A stretch of DNA of 64,000 nucleotides. Origin: Bacteroidota bacterium (lineage in GTDB: Bacteria > Bacteroidota > Ignavibacteria > Ignavibacteriales > Ignavibacteriaceae). The stretch spans positions 99,579 through 163,578 of the forward strand of contig JADFLR010000006.1 in the NCBI GenBank assembly GCA_022564295.1. Reading direction: 5' to 3'. Both the position numbers and the translations under genes were made by a program. This document shows, one piece after another, positions 45,050-53,093 of this stretch (its first letter is position 1; each line of letters begins with the position of its first letter). Below the pieces are notes generated by a model, which was not told the DNA's origin, searched no databases, and was given only the letters and a program-made list of their open reading frames with translations.

Positions 45050-46045
45050 TTATTCCACTTCCCCAACTACAATTGCATGCTCTTTTTGGGTAATAGCCAC
45101 TTGTAAAGTCATCTCTTCCTGCTCTTGCGGTACAACTACCATCAGACCAATCCCTTGGTTAAAAACTTTGCGCATTTCATCGTTGCTAATGTTTCCCGTA
45201 TGTTGTATTAATTTAAAAACAGGAGGAGTATCCCAATTACCCCAATGAATTTTTAGATTCAAACCTTCGGGAATTATTCTTGAAGTATTACCGATTATTC
45301 CTCCGCCGGTAATATGTGATAATCCCTTCACATTTACATTTGATTTTAATTCGCGAATCAACTTTAGATATGATTTATGAATCCTTAATAATTCCTCGCC
45401 TACAGTTTTATTTATCAGTTCAACATGATCGTTAAGATTATACTTTTCCAATAAAACTTTCCTTGCCAAAGAGTAACCATTTGTATGAAGACCGTTCGAA
45501 AGAAAGCCGATTAAGAGATCACCGGATTGTATGTTTCTGCCGTCTAATATATTTTCTTTATCAACAACACCTACAATAGTTCCCGAAAGGTCGTAATCAC
45601 TTTCCATATAAATCCCCGGCATCTCTGCAGTTTCTCCGCCGATTAATGCACAATCATTTTCTTTGCAGGCAATTGAAAAACCCTTAACAATTTCCGAAGC
45701 TGTATCTTCATCTAGTTTGCCGAATGCCAAATAGTCGAGGAAGAACAATGGTTCGGCACCGCAAACCGCAATATCGTTCACACAATGATTCACCAGGTCC
45801 TGTCCTATCGTGTTATGTTTTCCAAGTTCAATTGCAACTTTAAGTTTCGTTCCTACTCCATCCACACTCGATACAAGAACCGGCTCTTTATATTTATCCG
45901 AATCAAACTTGAACATCCCTCCGAAATGACCGATATCAGTTAAAACATTAGAATTGAAAGTAGATCTAACGTAATCTTTAATTCTGCTAACTGTATTTTC
46001 GCCAGCTACTAAATCAACGCCTGATGATTTATAAGTTTCGCTCAA
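45050..46045 (-). CDS. purM: Phosphoribosylformylglycinamidine cyclo-ligase
   Basis: 331 residues. AIR synthetase of purine synthesis, forming aminoimidazole ribotide from FGAM with ATP. Family motifs: TDIGHFGGMF, VSSVDGVGTKLKVA, GQDLVNHCVNDI, LDYLAFGKL, LIGGETAEMPG and HITGGGIIGN. Cytoplasmic. It precedes the TatD-radical SAM gene with a 33-bp gap and may be co-transcribed with it. Confidence 0.93.
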   Translation of the reverse strand: MSETYKSSGVDLVAGENTVSRIKDYVRSTFNSNVLTDIGHFGGMFKFDSDKYKEPVLVSSVDGVGTKLKVAIELGKHNTIGQDLVNHCVNDIAVCGAEPLFFLDYLAFGKLDEDTASEIVKGFSIACKENDCALIGGETAEMPGIYMESDYDLSGTIVGVVDKENILDGRNIQSGDLLIGFLSNGLHTNGYSLARKVLLEKYNLNDHVELINKTVGEELLRIHKSYLKLIRELKSNVNVKGLSHITGGGIIGNTSRIIPEGLNLKIHWGNWDTPPVFKLIQHTGNISNDEMRKVFNQGIGLMVVVPQEQEEMTLQVAITQKEHAIVVGEVE

Positions 46046-46228
46046 TAGATTATCAAAAACCTTTTTACTTTTTCAAATTTTCAACAAAATTTACCACTAA
46101 TTATAATCTTAATCAAAAATATATATATGGTAGATTAGAAGAAAAAGTTTTTTTTGAATCTCATTTGTTCATTTTTCATCATATTCCAAATACTAAAAAT
46201 CAGCGATATAAACTCATGGGCATAAAGT

Positions 46229-46257
46229 TTGCACAAATTTTGTGAACTGATTTTAAT
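46229..46257 (+). promoter_or_regulatory. Possible sigma-70-like promoter of hrcA-grpE-dnaJ
   Basis: TTGCAC, a 17-base spacer and TTTAAT, placing a start about 20 bp before the hrcA ATG. No CIRCE operator (TTAGCACTC-N9-GAGTGCTAA) is seen here, which is unusual for an hrcA operon. Confidence 0.35.
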
Positions 46258-46284
46258 ATATTTGCATTCTTAATAATAATTAAA

Positions 46285-47349
46285 ATGAAGATGCACAATA
46301 AGCATAACATAGAAGAATTAAACGACAGAGAAAAGAGTATCCTGCGCTCTGTAGTTCAGCAGTTTATTATAACCGCCTCACCGGTTGGTTCCCGCTACAT
46401 TACAAAAAAATATGAGATAGGAATTTCGCCGGCAACTGTAAGAAACATTATGGCTGATCTTGAGGAATCCGGTTACATAAACCATCCACATACTTCGGCT
46501 GGCAGAGTTCCAACTGATAAAGGCTATAGGTATTATGTAGATTCGTTGATGGAACTTAAAAGTTTAAAAAGTTCCGATAAAGGGTTAATCACCAAATCCT
46601 TAAAAGCTGAGATTACCGAAACTGATGAGATATTTAAAATTACATCTAAATTGCTTAGTACAATAACTAACCAGTTGGCATGTGTAACTTATCCTGATAT
46701 TGAATCTGGAATTTTTGAGAAATTGCAAATCATTAGTTTAACCTCTACAAGATTGATGATGGTTATCAGCATAAAATCGGGTTTGGTAAAAACGATTACT
46801 TTGGAGATAAAAAGTACAATTAAACATAACCAGTTGGAGTCAGTTCAAAGATTACTGAATGAAAGATTATCAGGATTAAAATTCAGCGAAATACGTAATA
46901 CATTTAAAGATCGTTTTAAAGACGTAGATGTCAAACAAAAGCCAGTAATAAGGTTGTTCATCGATTCCGTTGATAAAATATTTAAAGATGACAGGAAGAC
47001 TGAAAATCTTATTCTTACTGGCGCACGTAATATTATCAAACAACCCGAATTTGAAAACCCTGAAAAGTTTGAAGGTATAATTGAACTTATGGAAGACAAG
47101 GATATCATTATTCATATTATAGAGAAATCCAGTGAAGCAGATCAGGGTAGCGTTTTTATCTCGATAGGCAGTGAAAATGATGATATAAAAATGCGTGATT
47201 ATAGTTTTATAAGTAAAGAATATAAGTTTGGCGGAACCATCGGAACGCTGGGAATTGTCGGACCAAAAAGAATGGAATATTCAAAAGTTGTAGCAATAGT
47301 CGATTATATTGCTAAAATGCTATCAGAGTTTTTAAAGAAGCCAAATTAA
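46285..47349 (+). CDS. hrcA: Heat-inducible transcription repressor HrcA
   Basis: 354 residues. N-terminal winged helix (ASPVGSRYITKKYEIGISPA, then TVRNIMADLEESGYINHPH and TSAGRVPTDKGYRYYVD), a central GAF-like region and a C-terminal dimer domain (GTIGTLGIVGPKRMEYSKVV). HrcA represses heat-shock genes through CIRCE sites and is kept active by GroEL. It heads hrcA-grpE-dnaJ, 19 bp before grpE. Confidence 0.93.
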   Translation: MKMHNKHNIEELNDREKSILRSVVQQFIITASPVGSRYITKKYEIGISPATVRNIMADLEESGYINHPHTSAGRVPTDKGYRYYVDSLMELKSLKSSDKGLITKSLKAEITETDEIFKITSKLLSTITNQLACVTYPDIESGIFEKLQIISLTSTRLMMVISIKSGLVKTITLEIKSTIKHNQLESVQRLLNERLSGLKFSEIRNTFKDRFKDVDVKQKPVIRLFIDSVDKIFKDDRKTENLILTGARNIIKQPEFENPEKFEGIIELMEDKDIIIHIIEKSSEADQGSVFISIGSENDDIKMRDYSFISKEYKFGGTIGTLGIVGPKRMEYSKVVAIVDYIAKMLSEFLKKPN

Positions 47350-47368
47350 TAAAAGGAGAAAATTATTT

Positions 47369-47935
47369 ATGAGTAAAGAGAAGAAAGTGAAAGAAAAAAA
47401 AATGAAGGAAGTTGAAATAACCGATGAAGAATCAATAGAAGAAACAAACGAAACTAATTTGGAAGAAAAAATAACGCAGCTTGAACAGGAAGTTGTTGAA
47501 TTTAAAGATAAGCTGTTAAGAAAAGCCGCGGAGTTTGAAAATTATAAAAGAAGAACCGAAAACGACCAGTTAAATTTACTAACTTTTGCCGCTGAATCAT
47601 TTATACAAAAACTTCTTCCAGTAATTGATGATTTTGAACGCTCTTTAGGACACGTTGAAGAGGCACAGGATATTACCGCGATTAAGCAGGGATTAAAACT
47701 TATTTATGATAAACTAATGAAAGTTCTTGACGAACAGGGTGTAAAGAAAATTGAATCGGTTGGAAATCCTTTTGATGTGGATTATCACGAAGCACTTATG
47801 CAGCGCCCCGATGATTCCGTTGAACCACACACCGTATTAGATGAGATGGAAAAAGGTTACACTTATAAAGACAAAGTTATAAGACATGCTAAAGTAATTG
47901 TAAGTGAAGAAAAAAGCAGTGAACCAAAAGAATAG
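47369..47935 (+). CDS. grpE: Nucleotide exchange factor GrpE
   Basis: 188 residues. A charged, Lys/Glu-rich N-terminus is followed by the long coiled coil (LEEKITQLEQEVVEFKDKLL, then EFENYKRRTEND) and the C-terminal beta domain (VGNPFDVDYHEALMQRPD, TYKDKVIRHAKVIVS). GrpE releases ADP from DnaK. An AGGAG site precedes the ATG. It lies between hrcA and dnaJ; dnaK itself is not in the window. Confidence 0.94.
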   Translation: MSKEKKVKEKKMKEVEITDEESIEETNETNLEEKITQLEQEVVEFKDKLLRKAAEFENYKRRTENDQLNLLTFAAESFIQKLLPVIDDFERSLGHVEEAQDITAIKQGLKLIYDKLMKVLDEQGVKKIESVGNPFDVDYHEALMQRPDDSVEPHTVLDEMEKGYTYKDKVIRHAKVIVSEEKSSEPKE

Positions 47936-47971
47936 CCCAACCATTTAAAAATAAGAAAGAAAAAAGATTTA

Positions 47972-49120
47972 ATGGCTAAACGAGATTACTATGAAATACT
48001 TGGTGTCAGCAGGAATGCATCAAAGGAAGAACTAAAAAAAGCTTATCGCAAACTTGCAATGGAATATCATCCCGATAGAAACCCCGGGAATGATGAAGCT
48101 GAGGACAAATTTAAAGAAGCCGCAGAGGCATACGAAATATTAAGTCACGATGAAAAGAAAGCAAGGTACGATCGTTTTGGTCATCAAGGTGTTAGGAGTA
48201 ATGGATTCGGCTCTTCAGGTTTTACAGATATTAATGATATCTTTTCTCATTTTTCAGATATTTTTGGCGGCTCATCAATTTTCGATGATTTCTTTGGAGG
48301 CGGAACGCAAAGAGGAAGACGAAGAAGGGGTCAGGGAACTCCGGGTTCAGACCTTCGTGTAACTTTGAAATTAACATTGGAAGAAATTGCAGCCGGCACT
48401 ACAAAAAAAATCAATATCCGAAAACAAGTTAGATGTAATCAATGTAACGGTACCGGTGCAGAAAAAGCATCTTCATTAAAGCCTTGTACGGTTTGCAGCG
48501 GAACAGGGGAACTCAAAACCATTTCCCGTTCCGTGTTCGGTCAGTTTGTAAATATAACAACCTGCCATAATTGTAACGGAGAAGGAAACGTAATCGATAC
48601 TCCCTGCAGAAGATGCTTAGGCGACGGAAGATATCAGGGTGATGAATTATTGGAAATTGAAGTGCCTGCAGGTGTACACGAAGGAAGTTATATGACGATG
48701 ACGGGAAAAGGAAATGCTGGCAAACGAGGCGGAGAACCAGGTTCGATAGTAGTTGTGTTTGAAGAATTGCAGCACAAACATTTTATTCGCGAAGATAATG
48801 ATATAATTTACAATCTTTTTATTACCTATCCGCAGGCAGTGCTTGGTGATGAAGTTGAAGTTCCAACTCTGAATGGTAAAGCATTATTAAAAGTAGGTTC
48901 AGGTACGCAGCCGGGCAAATTATTAAAAATGAGAGGGAAAGGTATAAAGCATCTCAACTCTCATGCAGTTGGCGATCAGATAGTGAAAGTTAATGTTGCA
49001 ATTCCACATAAAGTTAATTCTAAAGAAAAAGAAATACTTAAACAGCTTGCCGATATGCCGAACATAAAAGAATCCTCCAAAGCTGAAGAAAAAAGTTTTT
49101 TCAAAAGGTTTGGGTTGTAG
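47972..49120 (+). CDS. dnaJ: Chaperone DnaJ
   Basis: 382 residues with the full type I layout: J domain (residues 1-70, HPD in EYHPDRN), Gly/Phe linker ([16 protein letters not shown]...FGGG), four zinc repeats ([32 protein letters not shown]) and C-terminal substrate-binding domains. It stimulates DnaK ATPase and holds unfolded proteins. Last gene of the operon, 36 bp after grpE. Confidence 0.96.
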   Translation: MAKRDYYEILGVSRNASKEELKKAYRKLAMEYHPDRNPGNDEAEDKFKEAAEAYEILSHDEKKARYDRFGHQGVRSNGFGSSGFTDINDIFSHFSDIFGGSSIFDDFFGGGTQRGRRRRGQGTPGSDLRVTLKLTLEEIAAGTTKKINIRKQVRCNQCNGTGAEKASSLKPCTVCSGTGELKTISRSVFGQFVNITTCHNCNGEGNVIDTPCRRCLGDGRYQGDELLEIEVPAGVHEGSYMTMTGKGNAGKRGGEPGSIVVVFEELQHKHFIREDNDIIYNLFITYPQAVLGDEVEVPTLNGKALLKVGSGTQPGKLLKMRGKGIKHLNSHAVGDQIVKVNVAIPHKVNSKEKEILKQLADMPNIKESSKAEEKSFFKRFGL

Positions 49121-49296
49121 TAATTATTATTCCAACAACAATTTTAATCACGGTAATTTTATTTTATATTATTCATAAACTTTGTAACGTATTGATCTAA
49201 TTATATTTACCAAAATTATAATAACACTATAGTAACATTTTCTATAAATACTTTTCCCAGATCACTCGCATAATTTTAAAATTAATATAACAATGA

Positions 49297-49353
49297 AATC
49301 AACCGCCGAGGTACGAGGTCGACTGGATTGCCTCGTTTGGCAAGGTGTTGATT
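49297..49353 (-). other. attC-like hairpin 3' of the trypsin-like gene
   Basis: 57 bp bounded by a perfect inverted repeat AATCAAC (49297-49303) and GTTGATT (49347-49353). Inside, on the minus strand, GCC pairs with GGC and ACGAGG with CCTCGT, with unpaired spacers between the core and inner arms. This layout is what an attC site shows. It begins 35 bp after the protease stop in the direction of transcription. Confidence 0.45.
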
Positions 49354-49388
49354 CTTTCATCTGTTGTTTTCCTATTAAAGGCTAAGCC

Positions 49389-50435
49389 CTATTCATCAAG
49401 TGCAATCAATTCCTCAACAAAATCCATAGGAACAACAATTGAATAGCCCGAATTCTGAAGCCATAACTTTTGGTAGAATACAAGATTGGTAATCAAACCA
49501 ATTGCTATATATCTGCTTTCTCCTAAGGACATTCTTTCAACCTCTATCACAAGACCACCGCTATTTCCGTAAAAGACAGGACAATCCAAAATAATGGCCT
49601 TGAGCACATCATTCTTCCCAGCAACAACGCCCTTTCTGAGCAAAGGTAACCTAATGTCCAACCAGGGGTCGATTTTCGTTATAGAAGTGGGGTAGCCAAA
49701 AACAAAGACTGTGTTGCCCACAACAACATCCTTTAAGACCTTAAAGTTGTCTTTATCTACACTAATGAAACCTGCTCCTTGTTTAAAGGTTACCCCTTCA
49801 AGAGAGTATATCCTCACTTCTTCTGCTACTTTTTTGGAAATCCCAATTTTTATATAGGCAACATCATGTGATGGATGGTATTTGATCTGTCCACTTTCAT
49901 ATAGTTTTACCAACTGTAGTTGGATTTCATTTATTCCTTTGCCACCAAAAATTTTGGGTACATTCGAAAACAATGTTATTTCGTCGTCATGAAGCTTAAG
50001 GTTTTTAGATTCTTTATAAAGCTTCTCAATAGCTCCTTTGAAGTTGTAGTGACCAGTTGGAGCTGCCTTTATAAGTTCGTCTCTGTCGTCCTTCGACATG
50101 ACACCAAAGAAGTTAAGGATAAATTCCTTATTTGCTGTGTCTTCTATACAAAAGAATTTGTGTTCTAATGGTTTTGGAACTACAAATTGTTCTGGAACAC
50201 GTAAGGTGGTTTCTTTGAACAGATTGTGTCTTGCTGTAATAAGGTAAGAGGCGTTCTCCTTGTTATAGAAAAATCCACTTCCAGTCCTCCCAGTCTTGCT
50301 CACTAATAGGACTGGATATGACAGATTATCGTCCGGAATATCTGGATACGGCTGTGAAATCCCAGGAGAAGGGAGAAATAGAGCCATGCAAAAGAACAAG
50401 ATACCGAATCTATGTCTTATAGAAACATTTTTCAT
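49389..50435 (-). CDS. Secreted trypsin-like serine protease
   Basis: 348 residues with a signal peptide (to PGISQ). The chymotrypsin-fold triad is visible: SYLITARHNLF (His about 73), HPSHDVAYIKI (Asp about 194) and FYGNSGGLVIEV (Ser about 296). A helical insert lies between the first two (about 90-180). It is longer than bare trypsin domains, has no PDZ and no T9SS domain. Substrate unknown; such isolated proteases are common in accessory islands. AGGAG precedes the ATG. The gene lies between attC-like sequences at 50457-50463 and 49297-49353, a 1.1-kb unit. Confidence 0.8.
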   Translation of the reverse strand: MKNVSIRHRFGILFFCMALFLPSPGISQPYPDIPDDNLSYPVLLVSKTGRTGSGFFYNKENASYLITARHNLFKETTLRVPEQFVVPKPLEHKFFCIEDTANKEFILNFFGVMSKDDRDELIKAAPTGHYNFKGAIEKLYKESKNLKLHDDEITLFSNVPKIFGGKGINEIQLQLVKLYESGQIKYHPSHDVAYIKIGISKKVAEEVRIYSLEGVTFKQGAGFISVDKDNFKVLKDVVVGNTVFVFGYPTSITKIDPWLDIRLPLLRKGVVAGKNDVLKAIILDCPVFYGNSGGLVIEVERMSLGESRYIAIGLITNLVFYQKLWLQNSGYSIVVPMDFVEELIALDE

Positions 50436-50456
50436 TTTGTACTCCTTTCTAAAAGT

Positions 50457-50463
50457 GCCTAAC
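50457..50463 (-). other. Integron core-like site upstream of the trypsin-like gene
   Basis: On the minus strand the sequence reads GTTAGGC, an exact GTTRRRY core, 21 bp before the protease ATG with the ribosome site between. The matching left arm of an attC is not convincing further upstream, so this is a half-site. Confidence 0.35.
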
Positions 50464-50690
50464 GGTGTTGTGAGTAAGCCGAAGCCCAGAACTGCAATGC
50501 CACATTTATTAATAATTTTTTATTTAATATTACTCATGTTAATATGGTGGGAAATTACTAAGCATTGGAAGAATCATATAATTATATGCCTATTCCCCAC
50601 GCAGATAATAATTTGATAAATATGCTAATTAAATTAATACATTTTATACAGTGATGCAATAATTATTAAACTTTACATATATTAGCGTAG

Positions 50691-50706
50691 TCCGGCAGCT
50701 GCCGGA
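50691..50706. repeat. Perfect 16-bp GC-rich palindrome
   Basis: TCCGGCAGCTGCCGGA in an otherwise AT-rich spacer. Likely another member of the dispersed palindromes. Confidence 0.6.
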
Positions 50707-50731
50707 TGGTTTACATATTGTCAATGATTCT

Positions 50732-50808
50732 GTGTAAGGGTCTCCCCCAGCCCTTGCACGAAATAGAATCAGGAACCCGGTGGCTCCCCGTTGCCGGGTT
50801 TTTATTTT
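50732..50808 (+). ncRNA. Candidate small RNA ending in a terminator
   Basis: Two consecutive hairpins: GTGTAAGGG/CCCTTGCAC (one G-T pair, loop TCTCCCCCAG) and AACCCGG/CCGGGTT followed by TTTATTTT. The terminator points right, yet no rightward gene lies upstream (both flanking genes are leftward), so it should end an unannotated transcript. No family recognised; the 5' end is unknown. Confidence 0.4.
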
Positions 50809-50861
50809 AAAGGCAAAAAATTAAAACTAATCTATTTCATCAACATTTATCCGCCGTAGAT

Positions 50862-53060
50862 TTATCGAAGGAGAACCATCTTCTTAGTCTCAATGTAACT
50901 TCCTGCTTGCAGCCTATAAAAGTAAATACCACTTGGTAGAATATGAGCATCTCCGCCGGAGGCGGATCCGCCTTTGGCGGAAAACTCAACTTCATAACTA
51001 CCTGCTGGTTTTTCTTCATCAACTAAGGTTACTATCTCATTCCCTAAAACATCATAAACCTTTATTGTAACAAATTGCCTACTGCTTATTGTATACCGGA
51101 TACTGGTAGTTGGATTAAAAGGGTTTGGGTAGTTTTGGGAGAGAGAAAATTTGTTTGGATAATTTTTATCAAGTTCTACACTATCTAGAGGGATGGAATA
51201 ACCCAGGACATTTATTACCTGCGCAATCATTTCATTTTCTTTTTGCATTCGCAAATGAATATCATCTGAGAAAACCCCAAGTGAATCAGGAAAAAATTGA
51301 ATTTGTAATATCTTATTCTGATAAGGTTGAAGAGTAATAGGAAAACTATCAACTATAGAAAATATTGATGATCTGGCATAATAACTTGTTAGTTGTAATT
51401 CTTCATCGGAGTTATTTGTAATATCTATTTCTTTTGTATCAATAGTATATAAAGGAACGTACTCAAAATCAATCCTATAATTATCTGCAACTAATAAATT
51501 TGTTCGCCAGGGAATTCGAAAGGCACGATAGCTCTGTGCAGAATCAAAAACTAACTCAAATGTTTTTGTCCCATCATATTTCACTTCAGTTGCTGCAGGA
51601 TTAAAGCTGGTACCCCAGCCAATAAATGTTCTACCATTATTTAACCGTGTTGAATTACCCATTGCGTGCGAGTAAGGAGGGTTATTAGAATAATTCCAAA
51701 CAAGAGTTGCAATTTTATTGGTTTCATCCAAATGATATTCTAACGAACTTGAGTATCTTGGAGAAAGTATATTCCCATTATCGAATAACGTTATATTTCC
51801 GTTAGATATATACCTTGCATCATGCTGATGTGAAAATCCACGAAGATCATTTACAAATTGAAATTGGTTATTCTTTCCACCTAGTCGCCATATTATTTCC
51901 CCCGAAGTTCTGTTAATTTTAGTTATCTCATCCAAATGTCTGCACGAAATGATGAGGTTTCCATTAATATCCAACTCAACAGAGTTACCGTGAACATAAT
52001 CAATTGTATGAGCCGTTAGATCAATTCTATCAGAAGCATCAGTTATTAAAAAATGATCCCAACTTCTCCACTGAAAAACAACATTTTTAGTTTCATCTAG
52101 TTCTTGAATAATGAGTCCAATAACAGTTGCTGCTGTATCACCTCCCGGAACTATTATATCCATTCTTACAGTTTGGAAGTCATAGCTCATCAATAATGAA
52201 TGTCCGTTAGCTAATATTTGTAATTCGTGTTCGTCAGTTGGATAACCATTCCCACATGCGAAGCTGTCTACCGCCGCATAAGAACTATCTAATGCATAAA
52301 ACTTTCTGGCAGAGCTATTATAATATGTTAGTAATCCATTTCTGTTTAATTTGAAATCCATACATCTCTTGGGAAATCTTCTATAAAAGATAGGAACTCC
52401 ATAGTTATCTATAATTAACAAATAACCTGGTGCAAATCCGGGCCATGGATGTCGATAAGGTGCTATAAAAATATAGCCATCGGAGGGATTATTAAAAACC
52501 GGGATGTAATATTCAGGAAAATCAGGTGGTAGTGTATCAAATGTACTGGAAGAACGAGGATTACATTTATTTTTTAATTCTCTTACACTTTCAAAACTGA
52601 TTGATGAATTTAATTCATTCGCTAAAGGATGGGAAGTTGAATATCTAATGTTTTTTTTCCAGGAATTAGAGATTGTAAATTCAAAATTAAGATCGGCTAT
52701 TTTATTTTCTGAGGCGCCAAGCTTATTTTCTTTAAATAACACCATTATTTTCTCACCTTCAGTAAATGGTAATTCGGGTTTAAATATAATAGTCTTGCTA
52801 TCTTCTAATAAGATTAATTCACCTCTGTGCAACCCACTTATTGTACCTGTTACTTCAATTATATCTTTCTCAGTTAATACAGATCGCCCAATATTAACAA
52901 CTGATCTTATAATTATGGTACTCCAGGGTGAAACGTACTGAGAATTTGGTACGGGCGAGATATAATTAATATGTGAGTAATCATCACCTTGAGCAATTAA
53001 GTGATAATTAGAAACAATAAGTAAAATTATGCAGCAATATAATTTTTGTTTTATACTCAA
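50862..53060 (-). CDS. Arylsulfotransferase-like secreted T9SS protein
   Basis: 732 residues. Signal peptide (to HLIAQ), an Ig-like N-terminal domain (about 35-130), then an ASST-type six-blade propeller: YLLIIDNYGVPIFYRRFP, ADSFACGN-like region, DYVHGNSVELDINGNLIISC, EIIWRLGGKNNQFQF, FSHQHDARYISNGNITLFD, HAMGNSTRLNNGRTFIGWG. ASST enzymes move sulfate between phenols through a histidine. A CHU-like beta domain and a T9SS sorting domain end it. The sorting domain contains an in-frame insert (GGSASGGDA) coded by a GC-rich palindrome (50951-50981). AAAACAAAAA-type AT leader, no strong ribosome site. Confidence 0.78.
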   Translation of the reverse strand: MSIKQKLYCCIILLIVSNYHLIAQGDDYSHINYISPVPNSQYVSPWSTIIIRSVVNIGRSVLTEKDIIEVTGTISGLHRGELILLEDSKTIIFKPELPFTEGEKIMVLFKENKLGASENKIADLNFEFTISNSWKKNIRYSTSHPLANELNSSISFESVRELKNKCNPRSSSTFDTLPPDFPEYYIPVFNNPSDGYIFIAPYRHPWPGFAPGYLLIIDNYGVPIFYRRFPKRCMDFKLNRNGLLTYYNSSARKFYALDSSYAAVDSFACGNGYPTDEHELQILANGHSLLMSYDFQTVRMDIIVPGGDTAATVIGLIIQELDETKNVVFQWRSWDHFLITDASDRIDLTAHTIDYVHGNSVELDINGNLIISCRHLDEITKINRTSGEIIWRLGGKNNQFQFVNDLRGFSHQHDARYISNGNITLFDNGNILSPRYSSSLEYHLDETNKIATLVWNYSNNPPYSHAMGNSTRLNNGRTFIGWGTSFNPAATEVKYDGTKTFELVFDSAQSYRAFRIPWRTNLLVADNYRIDFEYVPLYTIDTKEIDITNNSDEELQLTSYYARSSIFSIVDSFPITLQPYQNKILQIQFFPDSLGVFSDDIHLRMQKENEMIAQVINVLGYSIPLDSVELDKNYPNKFSLSQNYPNPFNPTTSIRYTISSRQFVTIKVYDVLGNEIVTLVDEEKPAGSYEVEFSAKGGSASGGDAHILPSGIYFYRLQAGSYIETKKMVLLR
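50951..50981 (-). repeat. GC-rich palindrome inserted in frame in a T9SS sorting domain
   Basis: CTCCGCCGGAGGCGGATCCG followed by CCTTTGGCGGA: hairpins around TCCGCCGGAGGCGGA and GGCGGATCCGCC. In this gene it widens the usual VEFNxKGLTSGIYFYRL-type stretch to VEFSAKGGSASGGDAHILPSG. Strong GC contrast with the surrounding gene. Confidence 0.8.
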
Positions 53061-53093
53061 TCAATTCTGTTGAATTTTCATTTTTTGAACTAG

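Larger units (their letters stand above)
50436..50861. other. 426-bp region without a protein gene
   Basis: It holds the core GCCTAAC at 50457-50463, an AT-rich middle part without signal, the palindrome at 50691-50706 and the candidate RNA with terminator at 50732-50808. No protein is supported. Confidence 0.5.

Noticed and set aside
50296..50616. Rightward 106-codon frame upstream of the protease
   Set aside because: Mostly antisense to the protease N-terminus and low-complexity AT-rich sequence; no ribosome site or family pattern.
50640..50808. 6S RNA, SRP RNA or tmRNA
   Set aside because: No long central-bubble hairpin, no conserved SRP loop and no tag or tRNA-like ends; only an unassigned candidate small RNA remains.
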